Below, piece after piece: positions 55,099-64,000 of a stretch of DNA of 64,000 nucleotides (position 1 is the first letter of the stretch; each line of letters opens with the position of its first letter). The notes beneath the pieces were generated by a model that did not search any database, was not told the DNA's origin, and saw nothing but the letters and a program-made list of their open reading frames with translations. Both the position numbers and the translations under genes were made by a program. The stretch comes from Stomorhina lunata. Lineage: Eukaryota > Arthropoda > Insecta > Diptera > Rhiniidae. The DNA lies in contig OW121742.1 of the NCBI GenBank assembly GCA_933228675.1, forward strand, positions 106,966,940 to 107,030,939. Reading direction: 5' to 3'.

Positions 55099-55268
55099 AT
55101 TCTTTGAGCTCTTCCCCATTGGATCAAAATCCCTCAACATCCTCTTCGGCAGCCAATACTAGTGGCACAACAGGCGGCAATGTCTTGGAATGTCCCATTT
55201 GCTTGCAAACCTGCATACATCCAGCCAGATTGCCCTGTGGCCATATCTTTTGTTTCCTATGTGTCAAA
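55099..55268 (+). CDS. Iduna: Iduna/RNF146-like E3 ligase, coding exon 2 (first half of RING)
   Basis: 170 bases completing the split Asp codon ([12 protein letters not shown]) and ending at AAA|GTGAGT (55,269), phase 0. After a Ser/Thr/Gly linker comes [20 protein letters not shown] then FCFLCVK. This is the first part of a C3HC4 RING, with zinc ligands Cys-x2-Cys, then Cys-x-His and Cys-x2-Cys. The 'CLQTC.HP..LPC.H.FC.LCVKG' pattern is specific to RNF146/Iduna proteins. The last two ligands and the WWE domain that reads iso-ADP-ribose must lie in the next exon. That exon was not found up to 64,000, so intron 2 exceeds 8.7 kb. Expected role: ubiquitin ligase for PARylated proteins in the cytoplasm and nucleus. 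Confidence 0.85.
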
Positions 55269-55289
55269 GTGAGTCACATTTTAATTTAA

Positions 55290-57110
55290 AATTTAACTAA
55301 AACGAGGAACTAAACTAAAACTCAAGAAGAACTGAACCTAAAACTAATCCTAGAACTGAACCAAGAACTAAAACAAAAACTCAACCTAGAACTGGACCAA
55401 AAACTGCAAATAAAATTGAGCCTAGAACTGAAACTAGAGTTGAATCTAGAACTTAAAGTAGAACAGAACCTAGAACTGAACTAGAACTGAAACTAAAACT
55501 GAACTAAAACTGAACTAGAACTAAACTAGAACTGAACTAGAACTGAACTAGAACTGAACTAGAACTGAACTAGAACTGAACTAGAACTGAACTAGAACTG
55601 AACTAGAACTGAACTAGAACTGAACTAGAACTGAACTAGAACTGAACTAGAACTGAACTAGAACTGAACTAGAACTGAACTAGAACTGAACTAGAACTGA
55701 ACTAGAACTGAACTAGAACTGAACTAGAACTGAACTAGAACTGAACTAGAACTGAACTAGAACTGAACTAGAACTGAACTAGAACTGAACTAGAACTGAA
55801 CTAGAACTGAACTAGAACTGAACTAGAACTGAACTAGAACTGAACTAGAACTGAACTAGAACTGAACTAGAACTGAACTAGAACTGAACTAGAACTGAAC
55901 TAGAACTGAACTAGAACTGAACTAGAACTGAACTAGAACTGAACTAGAACTGAACTAGAACTGAACTAGAACTGAACTAGAACTGAACTAGAACTGAACT
56001 AGAACTGAACTAGAACTGAACTAGAACTGAACTAGAACTGAACTAGAACTGAACTAGAACTGAACTAGAACTGAACTAGAACTGAACTAGAACTGAACTA
56101 GAACTGAACTAGAACTGAACTAGAACTGAACTAGAACTGAACTAGAACTAAACTAGAACTGAACTAGAACTGAACTAGAACTGAACTAGAACTGAACTAG
56201 AACTGAACTAGAACTGAACTAGAACTGAACTAGAAATGAACTAGAACTGAACTAGAACTGAACTAGAACTGAACTAGAACTGAACTAGAACTGAACTAGA
56301 ACTGAACTAGAACTGAACTAGAACTGAACTAGAACCGAACTAGAACTGAACTAGAACGGAACTAGAACTGAACTAGAACTGAACTAGAACTGAACTAGAA
56401 CTGAACTAGAACTGAACTAGAACTGAACTAGAACTGAACTAGAACTGAACTAGAACTGAACTAGAACTGAACTAGAACTGAACTAGAACTGAACTAGAAC
56501 TGAACTAGAACTGAACTAGAACTGAACTAGAACTGAACTAGAACTGAACTAGAACTGAACTAGAACTGAACTAGAACCGAACTAGAACTGAACTAGAACG
56601 GAACTAGAACTGAACTAGAACTGAACTAGAACTGAACTAGAACTGAACTAGAACTGAACTAGAACTGAACTAGAACTGAACTAGAACTGAACTAGAACTG
56701 AACTAGAACTGAACTAGAACTGAACTAGAACTGAACTAGAACTGAACTAGAACTGAACTAGAACTGAACTAGAACTGAACTAGAACTGAACTAGAACTGA
56801 ACTAGAACTGAACTATAACTGAACTAGAACTGAACTAGAACTGAACTAGAACTGAACTAGAACTGAACTAGAACTGAACTAGAACTGAACTAGAACTGAA
56901 TTAGAACTGAACTAGAACTGAACTAGAACTGAACTAGAACTGAACTAGAACTGAACTAGAACTGAACTAGAACTGAACTAGAACTGAATTAGAACTGAAC
57001 TAGAACTGAACTAGAACTGAACTAGAACTGAACTAGAACTGAACTAGAACTAACCTAGAACTAACCTAGAACTGAACTAGCACTGAACGAGAACTGAATC
57101 TATAACTTAG
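55290..57110. repeat. 11-bp minisatellite (GAACTGAACTA)n
   Basis: From about 55,490 to 57,060 the 11-bp unit AACTGAACTAG repeats about 140 times with almost no variation (rare single-base variants, such as AACCGAACTAG near 56,335 and 56,575). Both flanks (55,290-55,490 and 57,040-57,110) hold diverged relatives such as AACTGAACCTA. It begins about 20 bp after the exon 2 donor. Confidence 0.97.
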
Positions 57111-58860
57111 CATATAATTGAGCTAGAACTAAGCAATAACTGAACTGTAACTCTAACATAAAATAACAAATATTTTTGTTTATTTTCTTATACTTATATT
57201 AAGTTAAACTTTTCTACTCCATTGCGTCTGTATTGCATTTATTTATTTAAATTTTATTGTTTATTTTCTTTTATCGTCGTGTTTTGCATTTGTAATTAGT
57301 CGTCTCAAATGCGTCCAGTCAATCAATCATTTAAATTCATTTCCAGTACATAGTTTGTCATTTTACGCCAGTATTTTTTTGTTAGTTTTCTTTCCTTTTA
57401 TGTTTATTTTATTAATTTGGTTTTAAATACGGAAGTCTGCTTCGATACTCTCCCACTAACTACTTGCTATGTTTATTGACCTTCAATTATTTCAATATTT
57501 TATAATATTCATTTCATTTTTGGTGACAAACTTAACTTCCAGCCACTCGAAACAAACAAAATCTTTTAAGTTTAAAAAAATGTCTTAAAATGTTAGTTGG
57601 TTTTCTTTAGAAGTGCCTAAATATTGTCAATATTTTTTATTGAAAATTGAATTGAAAGAAATTCAAAATAATTGAATTTAAAAAATTGTTTATAATCACG
57701 TCTGTAAAGCCAAGTTCAAGGTCATTCTTTGTATTGTTTGTTTTAAGCGTTTTGAGAGAAAGTTACTTGAAGTTTAATTTTTCGTTTTGGGTTTGAAAAT
57801 TGAAACAATGAACGTTTATGTAAGTTAGTTAAATATATCGTATTTTGTATGTATGTATGTATATTCAGAAAATTTAAGTAGATGTGTCAGAAGTCATGTG
57901 CTACAGTTACGAGTTTAGAACTTCTTGAGTATCCTTTTAAACTTCATACATTTCTCATATTTAAGTTTCACAGATTGTCTGCGAAACTTTCCATATATGA
58001 ATTGTAAATCCAGGGAATACTGTATCAATTTTATCATTTACAGATAATGGTTTCAACGATGACATCACTTCATAAACATTTAATGAAATCTAAACACTTT
58101 TGTTTTTCAAGATATACAAACAGATGTGACTCTTTTTACTATTTATTGTCTTTTATAAGACTTTTGTAAGATTTCAATATAGCCGCTTTTAAAGAATAAG
58201 GACTTAACTGACAACAAAACAGATTTCATAAAAATTAAATATAAATATTTGTATAATTTCAAATCTCAAATACTACAATTCGTAATCACATCCTTAGTCG
58301 ATTTAACGACTCCATTGTCTAGACTCTAGACGGTTAAAAATTAGTTTTTAATTTGTTGACTATTAAAACAAAATAAATATATGTTGTAAATATGTTGTTG
58401 CTGAGTTGACAGCCCTTGGTCGAGAAACCTCGGGTCATTTCTGTACGTAGAACCGGCAGTAATATTAAAACAATATTAACTTCAGTCGTGTAGAATACCA
58501 TACATAGTCTTGACCGACTATAATATTTTCTTAAATAGTTTACTATAACAAATTAGGCAAAATAATACCTTTAATAATAATAACGAATAATTTTTGAAAT
58601 ATGTATGTAATTCCGAATACGTATATCAACGAATTTTTAATGTTAATAGAAAATTTTGTCCGCTAAAGTGTCTAGTTTAAGTTCCATTATATTTCGTAAA
58701 AAATAAAGTTTAAGTTCTGTAAGAAATTAAATTAAGAATTTATAGTTTTCCCAACCCGATCTTATGACACCCTATACCACTATGATTATGTGTAGACGAA
58801 TCTCTGCAAGTTTGTAAAACTTAATTATCTCCAGATTTGTCTTTGAATCATCAAGATGTT
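57111..58860. other. Intronic unique DNA
   Basis: AT-rich sequence with a (GTAT)n tract at about 57,848. A stretch near 58,395-58,460 (TTGACAGCCCTTGGTCGAGA) distantly resembles part of the 850-bp repeat downstream. No exon is seen. Confidence 0.45.
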
Positions 58861-59565
58861 TTAAAATAAAGAAGTTTATTTTAAATATAAGCTGAATGCA
58901 TGCAGTTTTATCAAAAAATAACAAAATTCTCGGGATGTAAATATTATTCAAAAAGAATGACTTTTCGCAATTTGATCCCAAATCTGTTACATTTATTTAT
59001 TAATGTAACAGACCAATTTATTGATAAAAAGCCAAAAATTGTTTGCGGAGAAACCAAAATTCCTCGACGCGTTTCGATGGTTGGTTAGGCCATCTCTTCA
59101 GGAGGATTATCCCCAATTTAGACAGATCGAAAACCTCGCATTAATACTTATTTACAAACAAAACTTTTTAGAATTATGTTCATAAACCATAAGTAAAAGC
59201 GTAGATCATCGACTGAACAAAAACACAAACAATTTTCAGTTTTCATCTTCCTTCACTTCCCACATTCTTGCTGCAGCCATTGGCTACTATATGCAGAATG
59301 ATGTGAAGAAGGGGGGGGGGGGGGGTGAGATGTTTAAAATAAAAAGAGGTTTATTTTAAAAATAAGCTGAATGCATGCAGTTTTATCAAAAATAACAAAA
59401 TTGTCAGGATGTAAATATTATTCAAAATGAATGACTATTCGCAATTTATTGATAAAAAGCCAAAAAATGTTTGCGGAGAAAACAAATTCCTCGACGCGTT
59501 TCGATGCTTGGTTAAGCCATCTCTTCAGGAGCATTATCCCCAATTTAGACAGATCGAAAACATTG
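58861..59565. repeat. Direct duplication (~230-275 bp copies) around a G15 run
   Basis: Copies at 58,862-59,136 and 59,334-59,563 share AAGCTGAATGCATGCAGTTT, GCCAAAAA.TGTTTGCGGAG, TCCTCGACGCGTTTCGATG and CCATCTCTTCAGGA. Between them a run of 15 G (59,311-59,325) is present. The second copy lacks a ~45-bp segment. Confidence 0.85.
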
Positions 59566-60614
59566 TAAAAATCTAATTTAGAATATATAAAGTACTATAA
59601 CATACTTATTTTATTCGAATAATAATTGAATATGCAATATTTTCTAAAAAAAATAGGCGGGTTATGCAAATGGATCTGGCTCATCTCACACGAAGAAAAT
59701 ATGTATTTTGATATGTTTAAAAAATATGTAAATCTGTTTAAGACATTCAAAGTATATTGCGAGTAATAAAGTGAAAATAAGAAAAGTGGGCGTGGTCTTT
59801 TGAATTATTATATAAAGAGAATTGTTGCTATGGAGACCACCATACCATAAAAGCTAACGAAGCGCTCCGATTTTTAGCTAATGTATAATAAAACAATTTA
59901 AAAAGTTTCCTATGAATGTAAAATTAATTGAAAAAAAAAAAAACTTAAGCGTTCATTAAATGTATAATAATATTAAAATCAGTTTAATAGTTAAATTTAT
60001 TTAAGAGTAAAATCTGTTCAAAATACTAATTTCTTTCGAATGCCTTATAATCATTTTAAAATTTGATTTTTTTTTCAAATACCAAATTTCGTATTATTTA
60101 ATTAATACTCTTTCTTTAAAACATCTTTTTAATTATTAAAATTTATTATTAAAGAACTCATTGATCACTTATATTTCGAGTTGCTTTTCAAAAAACCTTT
60201 AATACTATTTAAAACAGAATACATTCAATAATTAATGAATATTTTGCTTTAAAATAATAGTTTAAAAACCGCTCAAAAAAGGTTTGTTTAAATTGGTCAT
60301 AAGAAATGCTTCAAAATCGGCAGCATTCGACTGTTTGGGTTTTCCAAAACTAACAAAAGGCTCGAAGCATACCGTCGCTTATTTCTTTCGATAAAACTAT
60401 ACCTGTCTCAATTGTACCATATACAAGCATTTACTTGCAAGAAGTCATCAGGACAATAATAAAAAGCAACCGCCAAAGACGGATCATCCTTTCCAACGAC
60501 AATTCGTGCTAGACACCTCGGCTCAGACATGAGATTTTTTGAACACCAAAAACATCATAAGCATCATAGTCCAATGACACCTTATTATTTATTTTTTTCC
60601 GAAAACAAAATACG
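59566..60614. other. Intronic unique DNA
   Basis: AT-rich, with no open frame of note and no recognised repeat. Confidence 0.4.
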
Positions 60615-63220
60615 AGATCTACGTTTTTGACAACTGATAAAGCTACATTTAAAATTAACATTTTGGAATTGTTTTTTAAAAGTGAAGATAATTTCAAGGA
60701 GAACATTTCGAAATGTAATAAAACTACACCAATAATATATATTTAATTGATTTCTCTGATCTTCAGACATAAAAATCAATCTTTATAGTCGTTTTGACCT
60801 TTTAAATGTTGCGGTATTACTGGTAATATCGCAGAAGTGACAGTTCTTGGTCGAAATTTTGAAATTTTCGAGTCGTTTCAGTATGAACATGGGAACATGA
60901 TCGCTTTAATCAAATTATTTGCTTCAATCAGAATCAATCACTTAACCTGGTTGTAAAGTCAATCTTATCTTTCATAATAATTGTCGCACGTCGCAAGAGT
61001 TCTTTCATTTTTTCAATTCCAAACATGGAGATTATTTTTTGTTTTCCTTGATTTAATCGACTGGTTACCAAATCAACTACTGGATTTGAACCCCGGTCAC
61101 GGCAACATCAATTTCTGTAGTAATTAATTTCTATAAAAATTATTAATTACCACAGCATCATATATCGGTGGTAAGCCTACTGCAATAACACGCCGTCGAT
61201 GTAAAAGAAATGGAATTGCTTGCCTCAATCTTTAAATAAGAATTTATGGTAGAGATCGGTATTAATCGCTTAACCGGGTTGTAGAAGTTATTCTTTTCTT
61301 TTTGCCTCCATGATCACTTTCCTACATCGCCATTAATGTCTACTGCAATTACACGCCGTCGATGTAAAAGAAATAAAATTGCTTGCCTCAATCTTTAAAT
61401 AAGAATTTATTGTAGAGATCGGTATTAATCGCTTAACCGGGTTGTAGAAGTCAATCTTTTCTTTTTTCTACGTTTTTGACAACTGATAAAGCTACATTTA
61501 AAATTAACATTTTGGAATTGTTTTTTAAAAGTGAAGATAATTTCAAGGAGAACATTTCGAAATGTAATAAAACTACACCAATAATATATATTTAATTGAT
61601 TTCTCTGATCTTCAGACATAAAAATCAATCTTTATAGTCGTTTTGACCTTTTAAATGTTGCGGTATTACTGATAATATCGCAGAAGTGACAGTTCTTGGT
61701 CGAAATTCTGAAATTTTCGAGTCGTTTCAGTATGAAGAACCAACAGTCGTGGGAACATGGTCGCTTTAATCGAATTATTTGCTTTAATCAGAATCAATCA
61801 CTTAACCTGGTTGTAAAGTCAATCTTATCTTTCATAATAATTGTCGCACGTCGAATTCTTTCATTTTTTCAATTCCAAACATGTAGATTATTTTTTGTTT
61901 TCCTTGATTTAATCGACTGGTTACCAAATCAACTACTGGATTTGAACCCCGGTCACGGCAACATCAATTTCTGTAGTAATTAATTTCTATAAAAATTATT
62001 AATTATCACAGCATCATATATCGGTGGTAAGCCTACTGCAATAACACGCCGTCGATGTAAAAGAAATGGAATTGCTTGCCTCAATCTTTAAATAAGAATT
62101 TATGGTAGAGATCGGTATTAATCGCTTAACCGGGTTGTAGAAGTTAATCTTTTCTTTTTGCCTCCATGATCACTTTCCTACATCGCCATTAATGTCTACT
62201 GCAATTACACGCCGTCGATGTAAAAGGAATAAAATTACTTGCCTCATTCTTTAAATAAGAATTTATTGTAGAGATCGGTATTAATCGCTTAACCGGGTTG
62301 TAGAAGTCAATCTTTTATTTTTTCTACATTTTTGACAACTGATAAAGCTACATTTAAAATTAACATTTTGGAATCGTTTTTTAAAAGTGAAGATAATTTC
62401 AAGGAGAATATTTCGAAATGTAATAAAACTACACCGATAATATATATTTAATTGATTTCTCAGGTCTTCAGACATAAAAATCAATCCTTATAGTCGTTTT
62501 GACCTTTTAAATGTTGCGATATTACTGGTAAGTGACAGTCCTTGGTCGAAATTCTGAAATTTTGGAGTCGTTTCAGTATGAACATGGGAACATGGTCGCT
62601 TTAATCGAATTATTTGCTTCAATCAGAATCAATCACTTAACCTGGTTGTAAAGTCAATCTTATCTTTCATAATAATTGTCGCACGTCGCAAGAGTTCTTT
62701 CATTTTTTCAATTCCAAACATGGAGATTATTTTTTGTTTTCCTTGATTTAATCGACTGGTTACCAAATCAACTACTGGATTTGAACCCCGGTCACGGCAA
62801 CATCAATTTCTGTAGTAATTAATTTCTATAAAAATTATTAATTATCACAGCATCATATATCGGTGGTAAGCCTACTGCAATAACACGCCGTCGATGTAAA
62901 AGTAATGGAATTGCTTGCCTCAATCTTTAAATAAGAATTTATGGTAGAGATCGGTATTAATCGCTTAACCGGGTTGTAGAAGTTAATCTTTTCTTTTTGC
63001 CTCCATGATCACTTTCCTACATCGCCATTAATGTCTACTGCAATTACACGCCGTCGATGTAAAAGAAATAAAATTGCTTGCCTCAATCTTTAAATAAGAA
63101 TTTATTGTAGAGATCGGTATTAATCGCTTAACCGGGTTGTAAAAGTCAATCTTTTCTTTTTGCCTCCATGATCACTTTCCTACATCGCCAGTAATGTTCC
63201 ATTTTTCCAATGCTAACTCA
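60615..63220. repeat. ~850-bp tandem repeat, three units
   Basis: GACAACTGATAAAGCTACAT occurs at 60,629, 61,478 and 62,334 (spacing 849 and 856 bp). Each unit has GTGACAGTTCTTGGTCGAAA (or close), CTGGTTACCAAATCAACTAC, the T-arm-like TGGATTTGAACCCCGGTCAC, and two copies of an internal block starting ACACGCCGTCGATGTAAAAG and ending TTAACCGGGTTGTAGAAGT. Units are highly similar. No ORF of note is conserved. Confidence 0.93.
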
Positions 63221-63545
63221 TGTGCCTTCCAAACATAGAGATTTTTTTTCTTATTTTCCATGATTTCATCGACTTCTTCGGTGATTAGCTTAACATCTGA
63301 TATATCACATTGAAAATGAGGCATCTATCGGTATTTAGCATCTAAACATTTTTTAACACCTTCTAATATTTTATTGTTAAACTAAATTTTATTTTAATTA
63401 ATTAATCTAAACAATTTATTACATTCTTTATTACAAAGTAAATCATGGCCTTTTAACTTAAATTTTATAATTAACAATTTAAAATTCTTAGATTGTGTGC
63501 TTCGATTTTAATACTATTCATTTAAAACGTTAATATTTAAAAATG
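63221..63545. other. Intronic unique DNA
   Basis: AT-rich spacer between the 850-bp array and the family C repeat. No gene is seen. Confidence 0.35.
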
Positions 63546-64000
63546 CTATTAACATTTTTATACCCTTCACCACCATAGGTGGAAAGGGTATTATAAGTTT
63601 GTGCTGATGTTTGTAACGCATAGAAATATTTGTCTTAGACCCACCTTTTAGTGTACCAATAGACTTAGAATCACTTTCTGAGTCGATTTAGCGATGTCCG
63701 TCCGTCCGTCTGGCTGGCTGGACCCCCATGTAAACCTTGTAATCAAGCTACAGGTCGCAATTCTAAAGATAATTTGATGAAATTTTTAAATTTTTTGATA
63801 ATGGGACCATGGCTATTGAAATTGGTCAAAATCGGTCCATTATTTATGGTACCTCCCATAGGTCCCACTTCCCAGAATAGCTATATTGGCCACAAATATC
63901 AATATTTTTTCATGAAATTTAAAACAGATACTGCTTATGTGAACTTAAATCACTGTACCAAATTTCGTTGAAATCGGTCCACATTTGACCATAGCTCCCA
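63546..64000 (-). mobile_element. Dispersed repeat family C, copy 3 (cut by the window end)
   Basis: The inverted equivalent of copies 1 and 2. It starts (plus strand) at the hairpin CCCTTCACCACC-ATA-GGTGGAAAGGG and passes GCGATGTCCGTCCGTCCGTC to end at GACCATAGCTCCCA. The other end lies beyond 64,000. It is very close to copies at 37.3 and 39.1 kb. Confidence 0.88.

Larger units (their letters stand above)
55269..64000 (+). other. Intron 2 of the Iduna-like gene (runs off the window)
   Basis: From the GTGAGT donor no exon with the remaining RING cysteines or a WWE domain is seen on the plus strand. The intron is filled by an 11-bp minisatellite, duplicated segments, an ~850-bp tandem repeat and a family C element. 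The gene could alternatively have been broken by these repeats in this assembly. Confidence 0.6.

Noticed and set aside
55490..57060. CRISPR or coding repeat in the 11-bp array
   Set aside because: Pure head-to-tail 11-mers without spacers. Frames are closed by TAG/TGA in the unit.

Overview
The window is AT-rich eukaryotic nuclear DNA from a higher (cyclorrhaphan, probably calyptrate) fly. The evidence is short GT-AG introns, a homopolymer-rich N/Q/S nuclear-type protein, a recognisable RNF146/Iduna RING exon pair, mariner DD41D, Tc1-like DD37E and Transib transposons, and fly-type dispersed repeats carrying a GTCY-like tract. Most of the 64 kb is repetitive. Only two host genes are visible, each as its 5' part only. 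They are divergently oriented and about 33 kb apart.

Layout. 1-1.4 kb: a decayed non-LTR retrotransposon interrupted by an internally deleted mariner. 1.5-3.4 kb: a tRNA-like SINE, a ~145-bp tandem array and a dead mariner. 3.7-19.4 kb: an almost unbroken run of tandem arrays (30-bp, ~300-bp, 155-bp, ~255-bp and ~250-bp families), probably inside the first coding intron of the minus-strand N/Q-rich gene whose large exon lies at 19,565-21,152. 21.3-24.2 kb: remnants of non-LTR elements. 24.2-26.3 kb: an old mariner with a younger DD41D mariner inserted in it. 26.4-38.3 kb: one dispersed repeat (family B) split by an intact-looking Transib (RAG1-like) transposon and by a Tc1-like DD37E element, which itself holds an intact DD41D mariner and a family C repeat. 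38-54 kb: a second family C copy, a TA-flanked TIR element with a tRNA-like core, a third DD41D mariner, a foldback element, two MITE-like elements, a SINE and a non-LTR 3' end. 54.75 kb onward: Iduna-like exons 1 and 2, then a large intron holding ~1.5 kb of an 11-bp minisatellite, an ~850-bp tandem repeat and a third family C copy. The rest of Iduna lies beyond the window.

Most notable. (1) Three ~40-bp insertions (39, 41 and 43 bp) derived from the extreme 3' end of a non-LTR retrotransposon each carry a perfect 11-13 bp target-site duplication and share almost the same 5' boundary, so they look like a micro-retroposon family. (2) A 5.53-kb Transib with a 678-codon uninterrupted RAG1-like transposase has termini that begin CACAGTG (the V(D)J heptamer), a 5-bp target duplication with an empty-site paralogue in this window, and unusually long ~1.3-kb inverted arms. 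(3) A ~250-bp tandem repeat keeps a 16-bp perfect palindrome in 11 of 12 monomers and is organised as a five-monomer higher-order repeat.

All assignments come from reading the sequence and remembered family features. No database search was possible.
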